Part shown: in pieces, positions 1-9,988 of the stretch
Position numbering within the stretch: the first letter of the stretch is position 1
How the letters are laid out: each line of letters begins with the position of its first letter
Assembly: GCF_014803405.1 (NCBI RefSeq)
Contig: NZ_JACYFG010000006.1
Location: forward strand, 627,501-691,500
Direction: 5' to 3'
Source: Pelagicoccus enzymogenes
GTDB lineage: Bacteria > Verrucomicrobiota > Verrucomicrobiia > Opitutales > Opitutaceae
DNA: 64,000 nt
Made by a program: the position numbers and the translations under genes
The notes under the pieces: generated by a model
Databases searched by the model: none
What the model saw: the letters and a program-made list of their open reading frames with translations, nothing else
What the model was told of the DNA's origin: nothing

Positions 1-2
1 AC

Positions 3-479
3 GATTTCGAATTCACTTTCCCCGAGCGCAAGAAGAAGCAGAAGCAGCTCCGCCACATCCTTACCTCAAAAGATCCTAAATTCGCCGTCACCCCTGAAGG
101 CTACGCCTACCTGGAGAAGTATTTGAACAACAAATACAACAAGCCATCGGGAACCACCGTAGACGACCTCAAAGCCCTGCCTGACTTCACGATCATCGAC
201 ACCCGCCAGTCCGACCTTCGCCTCTTCAAGAAAGTGGCGCCCACCCTGCGCTCCGGACGACACGGATTGCTCTACGCTCGCGACGGAGAACTCCGCAAGA
301 TCTCGGGCCTGGAGGGACTCGGCTTGCAAGGCTTCGACAAGACCTACCAAAAACGCGTCTACGGCGTAAAGGAAACGGACCTGCTGCACCAAGTTGGCAA
401 CGCCTTCACAGTCGACGTGGTACACACGCTCCTCGAAAGCCTTTTCGAGCAAGTGAAGCCGCCCACACCGGCCTCTTAG
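3..479 (+). CDS. DNA (cytosine-5-)-methyltransferase, C-terminal part (5' end outside window)
   Basis: The reading frame is open from base 3, so only the last 158 residues are present. Near the C-terminus lie GLEGLGLQGF (motif IX-like, R.LQGF type) and then LLHQVGNAFTVDVV, the classical motif X (Q.GNA) that closes the AdoMet pocket of C5-cytosine methyltransferases. The preceding residues would be the target recognition domain and the conserved ARDGELRKIS approach to motif IX. The catalytic PCQ motif lies outside the window, so activity and any partner restriction enzyme cannot be judged. It ends in TAG two bases before a REP-like palindrome. No neighbour restriction gene is visible on this side. 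Confidence 0.82.
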   Translation, partial: DFEFTFPERKKKQKQLRHILTSKDPKFAVTPEGYAYLEKYLNNKYNKPSGTTVDDLKALPDFTIIDTRQSDLRLFKKVAPTLRSGRHGLLYARDGELRKISGLEGLGLQGFDKTYQKRVYGVKETDLLHQVGNAFTVDVVHTLLESLFEQVKPPTPAS

Positions 480-480
480 C

Positions 481-505
481 TGTAGGAGCGACCTTGGCCG
501 CGAAT
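481..505 (+). repeat. REP-like palindromic element
   Basis: The element begins TGTAGGAGCGACCTTGGCCG, then continues with CGAA. It shares the TGTAGGAGC head and a GC-rich inverted core with copies at 13851, 14899 and 16754, and with a reverse copy at 24944-24968. It lies directly after the stop of the methyltransferase gene, the usual 3'-flank location of REP elements. Confidence 0.6.
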
Positions 506-567
506 CCCGCCTAGGTCACGGCGACCCAGACGATTCGCGTGACAAGCACGCCCCCACAAAGAAGCGC

Positions 568-3087
568 CTACTGCTTCCAAAGGTAGCGGAAATATCCCAG
601 CCGCGTAATCGCCACATCGGCAAGGAAGGCCAACACCAGAGCCAACAACAGCCAAGGCCGCAGCGACATCAACTGCAGCTGGGGCGGATGTCGCCAAGCC
701 TTGCTCAGATCCACCTGCTCTTTCCCTCCCGTTTTCTTGGAGAGCGCCCCCAAGTTCTGGATACGCTGCAAATCCGTACGCCATTCCTCGTCGCTTCCCA
801 CAAAGAACGGCCCCATCGACAGAGCCCTGTCACCTAGACGCACCGCCCCACGGACCGGAACGTTCGTAGAAAGCGCATGCGTCAACTGCATACGACCGGG
901 CTCGACCCTTTGCCAAACCACCTCTCGTACTTCCTGCCCTTCCGCTAGCTTTACCGCAGGAAACTGCTGTCCTAAAAACTCCTTGCGGCTCTCGTCGTAG
1001 AATAGCTCCAGAGTCAAATGATTCCCCTCAATACGCGACTCCAAGCTTACGCCATCCTGCTGTCGGCCACCGCTCAGCCAGCGCCCCAAGGTTTGCGTGA
1101 AATCGCCGTACTCTTCCCATGCTTGGGCCCGCCAAGCATGCTGCCCGCCCATGGCAAACGTTACTGCCGCCACGCGGCCCACCCCTTTTTGCCAGTAGGC
1201 CACTAAAGGAGCGCGGTAATCGTCATCGGAAGCCAGCGCCATGGTGGCCCCCTCCTGCAAATAGGAGAGATTATAACCCTGCACCAAAGGAAGCCAATCG
1301 ACCTGCCCCGCGCCTAACTCCATCCAGCCCGCAGTCGCCAGCGTCGGCGTCTCGTCCTCGATAAAAGCGGAACGGGCAATCGCCACCGTTTCTTGAGTAA
1401 AGAGGGCTGGCAAGTCCGCTGCATTCGTATTGAAAAAAATCCTACCGCCGCCCCGTTGGGCAATATCCTTGAGCAAGTCCGCGTCCGAATCGGTCGGGCG
1501 GCCGAGGGCGATTACACTGATCGTCGTCTTTTTTTCCACCATCTCCTCTATCAAGGCTTTGTAATCGCCCGGCATTTCCGAATCGCTTGCATCAGAGAAT
1601 AGAATCATGTGCCGCTGGCCCGCTTGGCTTTGCTGTAGCTCTTTCCAACCCGCCGATAGCCCTTCGTAGACATAGATGCCTCCACCTAAACTGTCCACCC
1701 GCCTCACTAGATCTAGGATCTGTGGCCGATTCGAATGCACGTCCGTCAGAGGCACTACCACATGGGCTTCCGTATCCACCGCTAAATACGCAATCGCGTC
1801 CTGTCTCCCCAACATGCTTACCGCTTGAGCCACCCCTGCGTTGGCCAAGTCGATCTTACGCATTCCCTCCATTCCCTCGACCCCGGCGCTCATGCTACCG
1901 GACCGATCCACCACAACGCACATCGCCACGGCCAGTTTCTTGTGGTCTTGCTTTAACTCCATGGAAACAGGAATAAGCGGTTCCAAAGGCGAACCGTAGT
2001 ACCCACCAGAACCAAAGCTCGACGGACCTCCCAACATCAACAAGCCTCCGCCTTGCTCCTGCACAAAGAAATCAATTGCTTTGAGAAATCCTGCCGGTAG
2101 TTCGTTAGCGGATACATTGTTGATCACCACAGCGCTAACTCCCGAAAGGCTACGAACGTCTAAACTCGTAAAGTCACTCGTTCGCTCCACCTCAAAGCCT
2201 CCCTTTCGCAAAACTTGCGCCACTGAATCCTGCACGAAGTTCGAGATAAGCAAAACGCGACTGGGTCCCTCCGCTTTCACCCAACGCGTCATGCGATCAT
2301 TACCTGGAACTTGGTCGCCCTCTACGTCTATCGAAACCGAATACGCTACCGAGCTCGCACGCTCCAACCGATCGAAGAAACGCAGGTCTCGCCTGCCCTC
2401 GTTCAGCTGGGCGCGCCCGCTATGGATCGCATGCTCGTTACGATATACCGTATAGGCCACCGTCTCGTCTCTGCCGCCCTCTAAGCGAACATCGATTGCA
2501 AAGGCCTCGTTCACCTTCACCCCATCCGGCAGTTCCAATCGGCTCACCTGAAAATCCGAATGCACTCGCTTGGAGGAAAGCCGATAGTCGAAAGGAATCC
2601 CCGCCGCAAGCAAGGCATCCTCCAAACCGTCCAAAGAGTCAGTGTAATAGCCGTCGCTCAGCAACAACACTTTGCTAGCCCGCGTTTCGTCCCGCAACAT
2701 CAGGGCTTGCCGCAGGGCAAGACCGAGCTTGGAGGCGTTTCGATCCTCTAGCACGAAGCTGGACTCGCTGGCGGAACGTTCGCGAGCGTCCGTAGCGAAG
2801 TCGACCAAGCGCAAGCGATCGTGCTCACCCTTGCTCTCGCGAAGGATGCTTTCCCACTCGCTTTGGCGCTCCTCCGTCCACTCTCGTACCGAGTCGGAGC
2901 GATCCACCAATACCCAAAGATCAATTCCCTTCAGCTTCAGGCGAAGCTGCGGATCCACCATCACCGCTACCAGGAGCAGCCAACAAAGCGCTCGCCAGGG
3001 CTTGTACAGGCCCAGCGAAGGGAATTGCCAGGCGAGCAAGGCCCCCAACGGCAGGAGCAGCAACCACTCTAGATTCGCGAACTCCAT
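568..3087 (-). CDS. Membrane protein with two VWA domains and a glutamine-amidotransferase-like middle domain
   Basis: 839 residues, last gene of the eight-gene minus-strand operon; one base separates it from the BatA-like gene upstream. Two N-terminal hydrophobic segments (about 5-22 and 32-46) are followed by a VWA domain with a complete MIDAS start DRSDS. A middle region (about 270-375) resembles the amidotransferase fold (ending LLMLGGPSSFGSGGYY), and a second VWA domain starts with DRSGSMS near residue 395. A C-terminal membrane segment precedes a short tail. Such proteins occur with MoxR/DUF58/BatA systems, where metal-dependent VWA domains are thought to dock partners at the membrane. 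The specific substrate is unknown. Confidence 0.8.
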   Translation of the reverse strand: MEFANLEWLLLLPLGALLAWQFPSLGLYKPWRALCWLLLVAVMVDPQLRLKLKGIDLWVLVDRSDSVREWTEERQSEWESILRESKGEHDRLRLVDFATDARERSASESSFVLEDRNASKLGLALRQALMLRDETRASKVLLLSDGYYTDSLDGLEDALLAAGIPFDYRLSSKRVHSDFQVSRLELPDGVKVNEAFAIDVRLEGGRDETVAYTVYRNEHAIHSGRAQLNEGRRDLRFFDRLERASSVAYSVSIDVEGDQVPGNDRMTRWVKAEGPSRVLLISNFVQDSVAQVLRKGGFEVERTSDFTSLDVRSLSGVSAVVINNVSANELPAGFLKAIDFFVQEQGGGLLMLGGPSSFGSGGYYGSPLEPLIPVSMELKQDHKKLAVAMCVVVDRSGSMSAGVEGMEGMRKIDLANAGVAQAVSMLGRQDAIAYLAVDTEAHVVVPLTDVHSNRPQILDLVRRVDSLGGGIYVYEGLSAGWKELQQSQAGQRHMILFSDASDSEMPGDYKALIEEMVEKKTTISVIALGRPTDSDADLLKDIAQRGGGRIFFNTNAADLPALFTQETVAIARSAFIEDETPTLATAGWMELGAGQVDWLPLVQGYNLSYLQEGATMALASDDDYRAPLVAYWQKGVGRVAAVTFAMGGQHAWRAQAWEEYGDFTQTLGRWLSGGRQQDGVSLESRIEGNHLTLELFYDESRKEFLGQQFPAVKLAEGQEVREVVWQRVEPGRMQLTHALSTNVPVRGAVRLGDRALSMGPFFVGSDEEWRTDLQRIQNLGALSKKTGGKEQVDLSKAWRHPPQLQLMSLRPWLLLALVLAFLADVAITRLGYFRYLWKQ

Positions 3088-3088
3088 T

Positions 3089-4837
3089 CTACAAATTCTC
3101 CCGGTAGCAGGCTGCCCACGCCGCCAGCATCACCCCTCCCAGACACAACAACCAAAACGACGAATAAAAATCTGCGTCGTAGTAGCTTTCCACCAAACTC
3201 GCATCGAAGGCTTCGAAATCGAAGCGGGAAGATGCCCTCTGGAAATTTGACTCTCGGACATCAGCAAACCGGGCAGCTCCAAACATAAGCGATTCGCCCG
3301 CTTGCTCGACCCGGAAAAAAGCCGGTTCGCTGGGCGCTTCGAAACGCGGGCCAATCAACATCACATCCGTATCCGTTTTATCCCCACGCCAAGCAAGCAG
3401 TTGGGCTGTGCCTCTATCCTGCGAGAGCGGGAGAACCAGCGATTGACCGACATCGCAATTGACCGAAGCAAATCCAGGCTTCCGTTCCCGTAGCGCATCG
3501 AAATAACGCCAGACCAGCAATACGAATGCGGGTATGCGATCCAAATTCGATTCACGTAACTCGAAGTTGAACACGAGCGCCTCTCCCCTCAAAAATATCA
3601 AAGCCTCCGCATCCTGCCACAGCAGAACCAAATCGTTCGCAGCAGCTTCTAAGCGCCGCCCTTCCCTCGTGTAGAGCCCTTCCCAGGAAAGGCTTGTATT
3701 GTGTTCGTGGTTACTCGGAATGTTTACTCCACCCGCGAGCGGACGGTTATTTTCTCCATCGCTCGCAACAAAGTAAATTCCCGGGCCATTTCCATCCCAA
3801 GCGGCATCCGGCGAGACGGTGAGCAGCTTTAGATCAGCTTCCTCCGCCTTCTCCACGAAGCGACTACCTGACATGCTTTCCGCAAGGCGATGAAAAAGCC
3901 CAGCGTTGGGATCCGCCGAGGGAATCCATACGGAAAGTACTTTGCCGCGCTCCACCACCAAGGGAGCATAGTCATCCAACACGAAGGCATCCTCGGACAG
4001 CGCTATGCTCACCGCCGTCTCGCCCTCCGGGAATCGTCCTTCCAAGGCCAAGGACTTCCCAGCTTCAATTTCGATCAACTTGCTCGGGCTTTTTCCGCCC
4101 TCAAACTCCAACCACCACTCGCGACGAGCCGTTTCCCTGCCATAGTTGGTAACGATCGCACGCCAACCATCCGCGCCGTCCGAGCGAAACGATCGAGCCC
4201 CTGCGACCCCGACGTTCTCGATCGACTCTCCAACCAGCAAAGACTCCACACCTGCTGGCGTATCCAAATTCTCCTGATCGCTCACCCAAACCACCACTCC
4301 ATCTCGACCTGCCCACTCCCGAGCATCTTTCAATCGCTGCAGCGCAGAGTGACTTCCCATGCGAGGTTTCCAGCTCGCCATGCCATCGATCAAATCGGCC
4401 AGTTTCCGCCCCCGGTACAGAGCCGCCCCCCTCTGACCGCTCTCCAGTAGGGTAAATTCAACCTGAGGCAGTCGACGCTCCATCAGATCTCCAAGCTTGG
4501 CCACCTGTTCCGCCGCCTTCATCTCGAAGGAGGAAAGCGAGGCCGAGGAATCCAAGACAATTGCGACTTTTCCAAGCTTGTGCGAGTCGGCCCACCGTGG
4601 TTCCGACAGGAGCCAAGCTAAGAGGGCAAGAGCCAACAGCTGCAGCCAAAAGGAAGCGGACTGACGCCAGCGCTCCCGCAGGTTGCCCGCTTCTCGATTT
4701 TGCGAAGCCTTATCGACGAGAAAGAGCGTATTCACGACCCGCTTACGCGTCTGCCGGCGAAAGAAGTGCAGATAAACGAGAGGAAGCGCTGCGAGCAAAG
4801 CGGTCCAGCCTAAGGGATTGGCGAAATAGACGTTCAT
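3089..4837 (-). CDS. BatA-like membrane protein with VWA domain (aerotolerance-type N-terminus)
   Basis: 582 residues. The N-terminus (ANPLGWTALLAALPLVYLHF, then paired basic residues and LFLVD) is the characteristic BatA N-terminal region with a first membrane helix. A second helix at about 62-80 leads into a VWA domain whose MIDAS begins LDSSAS. A long extracytoplasmic portion and a C-terminal membrane helix (FWLLCLGGVMLAAWAACY) follow. The start overlaps the DUF58 stop by four bases (ATGA), indicating translational coupling. Bat proteins are linked to stress tolerance and cell envelope integrity in other bacteria; the role here is inferred from domain order and operon only. Confidence 0.82.
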   Translation of the reverse strand: MNVYFANPLGWTALLAALPLVYLHFFRRQTRKRVVNTLFLVDKASQNREAGNLRERWRQSASFWLQLLALALLAWLLSEPRWADSHKLGKVAIVLDSSASLSSFEMKAAEQVAKLGDLMERRLPQVEFTLLESGQRGAALYRGRKLADLIDGMASWKPRMGSHSALQRLKDAREWAGRDGVVVWVSDQENLDTPAGVESLLVGESIENVGVAGARSFRSDGADGWRAIVTNYGRETARREWWLEFEGGKSPSKLIEIEAGKSLALEGRFPEGETAVSIALSEDAFVLDDYAPLVVERGKVLSVWIPSADPNAGLFHRLAESMSGSRFVEKAEEADLKLLTVSPDAAWDGNGPGIYFVASDGENNRPLAGGVNIPSNHEHNTSLSWEGLYTREGRRLEAAANDLVLLWQDAEALIFLRGEALVFNFELRESNLDRIPAFVLLVWRYFDALRERKPGFASVNCDVGQSLVLPLSQDRGTAQLLAWRGDKTDTDVMLIGPRFEAPSEPAFFRVEQAGESLMFGAARFADVRESNFQRASSRFDFEAFDASLVESYYDADFYSSFWLLCLGGVMLAAWAACYRENL

Positions 4838-5715
4838 ACCGCGATCAAGCCACTCAAAATCCCCGAGTTCGCCAGTTGCTCGCCCAGCAGGTCCTCGTCC
4901 TTAACGCTAAAGTACGCCACCGCATTTCTTTGTGCGTATTCATCCCACAACGAGAAATGCTTGTCGTAGTTATTTCGATACGACTTCAAAAAAGCCTGGT
5001 CGCAATAGAGAATCCGCTCGGCAGCCGTTTCGCTGTCGACCAACTTCATCCCTCCGTTCCAGTCGGGATTCGCCTCCGCTTCAGAATAGACGCGAAGCAA
5101 CGCTTTCCAAGAGGCGCTCATGCCGAAGCGACTCAGCAGCTCGCTCGGCATGCCGGGATACAAGAAGTCCGAAATCAGGATACGGGCGGATTGGGCGCGC
5201 CAGGGGATCGCCTCAAACTTAGGCACCAATCCCCTGCTTTGACTCCCCTTGAGCTCAAGCCAGGAAGCGCCCCGCAATGATTCCAAGCTGAGGAATCGGC
5301 AACCTGCTTCATCGAGCAAGTAACACTTGAGTGCCGCTCCTTGCCCCACCGCGCTCTCCACGCAGAAATAGAAAAGCTCCATGGCGGCGCCCAACTTCTC
5401 CCGGCTAAGGCCCATGGAATCGGAAGCGTCCAACACCAGGTCCACAGAAGGGCTCACCTCATCGCGGTAGAGCTTCATGGTATATTCCCCGGAACGAGCA
5501 TAGGCCTGCCAATTGATGTAGCGCGGGTCGTCTCCCACCGCATAGGGACGATGGTCCTGGAAATCCACCGAGCTGCCAATGCCTACCCCCAACCAGTTTC
5601 CGTTGGCGCCGGATACTTTCGGCTGCCGCAAGTTCAATCGGTACTTGCGAGCCAGCCCCGAGCCTTTCGCCCAGCGCTCCCGCAACAATTCTGACAAGTC
5701 CTCGGCCTCTATCAT
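4834..5715 (-). CDS. DUF58 domain protein
   Basis: 293 residues, soluble. It carries the DUF58 signature around residues 50-75 (SVDFQDHRPYAVGDDPRYIN, then WQAYARSG) and a VWA-like strand with DASDSM, which fits a MIDAS. DUF58 proteins are constant partners of MoxR AAA ATPases, and here MoxR lies four genes upstream in the same transcript. The start overlaps the ABC permease stop by four bases, and the end overlaps the BatA start by four bases. Unusually for the family, an ABC transporter pair sits between DUF58 and MoxR. Confidence 0.88.
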   Translation of the reverse strand: MIEAEDLSELLRERWAKGSGLARKYRLNLRQPKVSGANGNWLGVGIGSSVDFQDHRPYAVGDDPRYINWQAYARSGEYTMKLYRDEVSPSVDLVLDASDSMGLSREKLGAAMELFYFCVESAVGQGAALKCYLLDEAGCRFLSLESLRGASWLELKGSQSRGLVPKFEAIPWRAQSARILISDFLYPGMPSELLSRFGMSASWKALLRVYSEAEANPDWNGGMKLVDSETAAERILYCDQAFLKSYRNNYDKHFSLWDEYAQRNAVAYFSVKDEDLLGEQLANSGILSGLIAV

Positions 5716-7178
5716 CGGGCACGGCCCTTGGTCGCACGCGAGCGATTGATTTCAAGCGCCCTCGCCTCCAGGCCCTCGTAGCGACTCCAATACCGCTGCC
5801 CCATCAAGATGAGCGACAAGGCGATCACGAACTGCCCCAAAGCCGCAACAAATTGGTGGGCGCCGAAGTCGGAGCCATGACTGAAGGCACCGAAAAAGGA
5901 ATAGATAAGAGCGTTGCTCGGAATGAAGGAAGTCCACGGCGTGAGGTCGATTCCGAAAAAGACCTTTACGATCCCCATGCCGAAAGCGGACAAGACGAGG
6001 GCAACGTTGACGACGATCACCTTCGAGATTGCCCAATCCGTTTCATGCTTCTGAAAGATCGCCCGCACCAAACAAACCTGAAACGGGATCGTAGCGATCG
6101 CGATGAACACGTAACTCATTTCCATCGCATCCTTCCGCGAAATATCCGCCAAATCCAGATGGGCGCAGGTAAAGAGTCCGGCCACGAAGATCAACAGCAT
6201 CACGCTTGAATAAACGACCCCCGTCGCCCACCCCGGATAGAAAAGGAATCGCCCCAATGCCCGCCCAATGCCGCCCCAACGCACGTACTTGCGATAGGGC
6301 CCTGGAACCATTACCGGCGCTTCCATGAGGGCAAACCAGGGTACCACGATGATCACCACGAAAGATGCAGCCAGGCAAAACTCGGGAAAGATATCCAAGC
6401 CTATCAAGCCTAGCGGAACAAGCAGCAACAAGAGTCCGAGCAAGCGAATGACAAAAGAATGCCCATCCACTCTGGAACCCACCCGGGCGGCACCTACCTC
6501 CAGCATGAAGACCATCAGCACGCCCCCCACCCCGAGCAAAAGCAGCAAGCCTTCTCCGCCCAGCAGCTGGGTTCCCCGACGAATCATGTTGTTGTAGATC
6601 CCAACCCCGCCGAAAAACAAGGTCAGCAAAACCGCTACGAATACCAGTGACTTGAAGTGATTCGTTCCATAGCCAGAGGCACCCACCGAGATACCAAGAA
6701 CAACCAAGGATCCGATAACCAAGAAAAGCAGCATAAGGCTCTCCCCCACGACATCGCTTCCCGACACGAAGTGATACAGAACAATGTAAGGATAAACGGA
6801 TACGCCCACAATCAAGACAAACAAGGCTTGATAGGCCCACTTCCCCCATACTACCCCGCGAGCCCCCAATCCCGTCATACGAATCAACTCGATCGTTCCG
6901 CCCTGCTTCTCCGAAGAAACCGCATTGATGCTCATTAGAGGGACGAGGAACAGGAAGTAGGCTCCCATCATGAACCAGAAAACGCCACGCTCGATGAGGA
7001 AGTTTCCCTCATGTCCCTGCGTGAGCACCGCCATCTGAGCCAAAGTCAAAAAGGCCAGGACCGCGTGCACTCCATAAAACTGAGCCAGGAAGCCCCAGCC
7101 GTTGAGACCTTGCCGTATCTCCTTGGCTACGACAGAGGGGACGTACGCGTCCGCAATCCCTATGATTCTGTTTATCAT
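5712..7178 (-). CDS. ABC transporter permease (ABC-2 type, gliding/GldF-like class possible)
   Basis: 488 residues with about ten to twelve hydrophobic segments. The region at about 45-110 has the ABC-2 pattern of a membrane segment followed by SSEKQGGTIELIRMTGLGARG, the coupling element of ABC-2 permeases that remove or move envelope components. It overlaps both neighbours by four bases. The partner ATPase is immediately upstream and a possible accessory membrane protein lies before that. The substrate is not predictable. Placement inside a MoxR/DUF58/VWA operon suggests a common envelope function. Confidence 0.85.
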   Translation of the reverse strand: MINRIIGIADAYVPSVVAKEIRQGLNGWGFLAQFYGVHAVLAFLTLAQMAVLTQGHEGNFLIERGVFWFMMGAYFLFLVPLMSINAVSSEKQGGTIELIRMTGLGARGVVWGKWAYQALFVLIVGVSVYPYIVLYHFVSGSDVVGESLMLLFLVIGSLVVLGISVGASGYGTNHFKSLVFVAVLLTLFFGGVGIYNNMIRRGTQLLGGEGLLLLLGVGGVLMVFMLEVGAARVGSRVDGHSFVIRLLGLLLLLVPLGLIGLDIFPEFCLAASFVVIIVVPWFALMEAPVMVPGPYRKYVRWGGIGRALGRFLFYPGWATGVVYSSVMLLIFVAGLFTCAHLDLADISRKDAMEMSYVFIAIATIPFQVCLVRAIFQKHETDWAISKVIVVNVALVLSAFGMGIVKVFFGIDLTPWTSFIPSNALIYSFFGAFSHGSDFGAHQFVAALGQFVIALSLILMGQRYWSRYEGLEARALEINRSRATKGRAR

Positions 7179-8149
7179 GATCCGACCTTCCTTTCTCCCG
7201 CCACCTTCAAATGATGGATGAAGGCTTCTTCGAGCTTTCGCTCCGTTTTCCTGAATCCCACAATCGGCAAATCGTCCTTGATCAGGTCACGCAGGAGCTC
7301 CTTGCGACTCGTTGTAGTGGCATCGATGGATACGAAGCAGGTCTTTCCGGACTCCCGGTCGACTTGCACCGCGGGAGAGGAATGCAGCCAAGCCAAAAGA
7401 GCGGCAGGATCCCCTTCCGTTTCGATTTCCAAAAGCAGACGCTCCTCCGAATGCCCTTTCAAATCGTCCGACTTGCCTTGGAAAAGGATCTTCCCGTTTT
7501 CTATGAAGAGCAAGCTATCGCAAACCTCATCCAGCTCCGAGAGGATGTGTGAACTGATAAACAGAGTCTTGCCCATCGAAGCGAGCAAACGCACCAGGCG
7601 CTTGAGCTCCACCCGAGCCTTGGGATCCAAGCCGGCCGCCGGTTCATCCAGTATAAGCACCGCCGGATCGTTCAAAAGCGTACGAGCCAAGCTGAGCCGC
7701 TGGCTCTGCCCTTTCGACAAGGTGAAAACCGGGCTCCTCGCAATCTGGTCCAATTCCGTGAACTCGCTCACTTCCTTCAAGCGCTGCCGCCGCAATGCCC
7801 CCTTCAAGCCGTAGGCACGGGCGAAGAAGTCCAGGTACTCCATCACGTCCAGATTCTTGTACTTGCCAAAAGCGTCGGGCATCCAGCCTAGGCTGCGCCG
7901 GACCTCGGCTGCCTGAGAAACGACATCGTAACCCATGACCCGCACCTGACCTGCGTCAGGCACGTCCAAGGTCGAGAGGATGCGCATGGTCGTGGTCTTT
8001 CCGGCGCCATTAGCTCCAATGAAGCCAACCACCTTGCCTCGTTCTACGGAAAAGGAAATCCCATCCACCGCGTTAAGGGATCCGAATCGGCGTTCGAGGT
8101 TCTCCACCCAGATCGCTGGCTCTTCCGATTGTGACGTATCCAAACTCAT
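7175..8149 (-). CDS. ABC transporter ATP-binding protein
   Basis: 324 residues from the chosen ATG (MSLDTSQ). A GTG 54 bases upstream would extend it into the preceding gene and adds residues with no family resemblance. Walker A is GANGAGKTT, the signature is LSKGQSQRLSLA, Walker B is VLILDEPAAGLDP, and the H-loop lies in FISSHILSELDEV. The length and the extra C-terminal regulatory segment match ABC-2 exporter ATPases (CcmA/YhbF-like). The stop overlaps the permease start by four bases, so the two proteins almost certainly form one transporter. Confidence 0.92.
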   Translation of the reverse strand: MSLDTSQSEEPAIWVENLERRFGSLNAVDGISFSVERGKVVGFIGANGAGKTTTMRILSTLDVPDAGQVRVMGYDVVSQAAEVRRSLGWMPDAFGKYKNLDVMEYLDFFARAYGLKGALRRQRLKEVSEFTELDQIARSPVFTLSKGQSQRLSLARTLLNDPAVLILDEPAAGLDPKARVELKRLVRLLASMGKTLFISSHILSELDEVCDSLLFIENGKILFQGKSDDLKGHSEERLLLEIETEGDPAALLAWLHSSPAVQVDRESGKTCFVSIDATTTSRKELLRDLIKDDLPIVGFRKTERKLEEAFIHHLKVAGERKVGS

Positions 8150-8150
8150 A

Positions 8151-9980
8151 CTACTGATTCTCCCTTCCAGCAAGCACGACCTGCCCCAAGGCCAGATGGC
8201 CACCGTCGTCCCATGCCACCGACTTCAAGGTCGCTAGAGCGGGATTCGCGTCGTTCTTCAATTCGCCAAAAAACACGTTACTACCTCTTAGCTGCCGCTC
8301 GATGGCTGTCTCATAAAGTCGACGAGCCTTGCTCTGCGTAAGCCTTTCGATAAGGTCCTTCACCTTCTCGGCATCGACCCGCGTCAGGGACTTGGTTTCC
8401 CCTAGCGACAAACTTTCGGTTGTCCAATAATTCCCCGCGCCATCCTTCAAAACGAAAGGCGTTACCGTTCCTTTGATACGAGAGCTCACCTTCAAACCAG
8501 CTCCGTTTCCATTCACCTCCAAGCGAACCTGTTCCCGCGAGGGCTCCGCCCAAGCGACGAGCAGCGAATTCTTGGAGCGCGAGACGAACCAATCGCCGCT
8601 CCGCTTGGAGCCATCCACCTCGTAGCGCTTTTGCGCTGCTCCCGGAACAGAAAAACGCTCCACGTGAGCCTTATCCGGCACCTCGAATGAACGGCCAAAA
8701 ATCATCCCTAAGTCCGCGCCCTGCGACTGGACTCTCAGCGCTTGGTTCGAGTCGCCGCCGAAGAGCGTCAACTCGAAACGCTCGCCCTCGCCACCCACCC
8801 CATCCCTCAACAGCGAATAGAGGGCAATGGCCGACAAGCTCGCCAGCACGATCAGCGGCGTGGTGACAAAGAGTCGGTAGCGACGACGGCCCCGACAAAA
8901 ATACATCAGGTTCACCGGCCCCACCAGAACGATAAAACCAATCAAGACCGCGTAATAACCTCCCAAGCTTTCCCGATCTTGGAGATCGTATCCAAAGACT
9001 CCCGACACCCTTGGATTGCTGAGCGGAAAAGCGCCTTCGTCAAACACCCGACGATTCACGCTTTCGTAACCCCCGACGATGGGTCCTACTTCGATGCGAC
9101 CTAGACCGTAATGGCATTCGCCCGATTTGAAATCGTCCTGCGACACACCAGGAATGATATTGCCACGAGCCCAGTTCCAATCCGGCAAAACCAAAACACC
9201 GCCAGCACGCACCCAGTTCATCAACGCTTGGGTTTGCAGGGAACTTAGGCTCTTCCATTCCTCAGTCGACAACAGGATCATCCCAAAGCCCCAGTAGGCT
9301 CGCCAGTCTTCCTGCATGGTGTTCGCCTCCAGCTGGACCAGCTGGAACCCGAGACGCTCGCCCGGCGGTACATAACGCGTGCCGTCATTGAAGAAGTCTT
9401 GCGGAATGAAAGGTATCACTTGCTCCCCGTAACCTACGATATCAACCACATTGTTCGTAAGTAAAATTGAATCGATATCGGTATTGCCGGATGAATAGCA
9501 GGAAAAGGAGAGATCCTGCTCTGGCCCAACTAAAGTCCCGGTTACCTGCATCGACGAGTAGCCGTAGTAGTACCCGGTGTTTCTAAACTGTTCGAAATCG
9601 GCGATCGACGGAGTGGGCACCAAGACATCAAAAACCTCTGCCGTGCGGGCTCCCACCTCGAACTGCTTGGAGAACTCTATCACCGAGCTGCGATGGTCGT
9701 CGATCGAGCTACGCGCTCGCAGGCCCCATTGCTGGGGACGATCCGTCTTGTTCTCCAGGCGCACTCGCAGAGGAAGGTAACCGCCGATCACCACTTCGCC
9801 GTAAAGTCGCGACACCGTCGCTCCTTGGTCCTCACCATCGATATGGGCCAGCTGCACCTGGGCCGTTCCCTGCGAACAAAGCATAGCTAGCAGACCTAGC
9901 TCCAAGGCGGCAAGGCTCCTCCGGAGACGCCCCCTAACGAAACCCACCTTAAGCAACGAAAAGACCCCAAAGCGTATCAT
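8151..9980 (-). CDS. Uncharacterised membrane protein, GldG/DUF4350-like layout
   Basis: 609 residues. A signal peptide or anchor lies near residues 24-40. A beta-rich extracytoplasmic region follows (about 45-180), then a domain in which a strand-loop reads MNWVRAGGVLVLPDW, a pattern shared with amidotransferase-like domains of GldG and DUF4350 proteins. Two membrane segments come next (about 345-365 and 375-395), with a further soluble domain at the end. It ends one base before the ABC ATPase start, so it could be an accessory subunit of that transporter. I do not recognise the family firmly. Confidence 0.62.
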   Translation of the reverse strand: MIRFGVFSLLKVGFVRGRLRRSLAALELGLLAMLCSQGTAQVQLAHIDGEDQGATVSRLYGEVVIGGYLPLRVRLENKTDRPQQWGLRARSSIDDHRSSVIEFSKQFEVGARTAEVFDVLVPTPSIADFEQFRNTGYYYGYSSMQVTGTLVGPEQDLSFSCYSSGNTDIDSILLTNNVVDIVGYGEQVIPFIPQDFFNDGTRYVPPGERLGFQLVQLEANTMQEDWRAYWGFGMILLSTEEWKSLSSLQTQALMNWVRAGGVLVLPDWNWARGNIIPGVSQDDFKSGECHYGLGRIEVGPIVGGYESVNRRVFDEGAFPLSNPRVSGVFGYDLQDRESLGGYYAVLIGFIVLVGPVNLMYFCRGRRRYRLFVTTPLIVLASLSAIALYSLLRDGVGGEGERFELTLFGGDSNQALRVQSQGADLGMIFGRSFEVPDKAHVERFSVPGAAQKRYEVDGSKRSGDWFVSRSKNSLLVAWAEPSREQVRLEVNGNGAGLKVSSRIKGTVTPFVLKDGAGNYWTTESLSLGETKSLTRVDAEKVKDLIERLTQSKARRLYETAIERQLRGSNVFFGELKNDANPALATLKSVAWDDGGHLALGQVVLAGRENQ

Positions 9981-9988
9981 GTTTGTCC

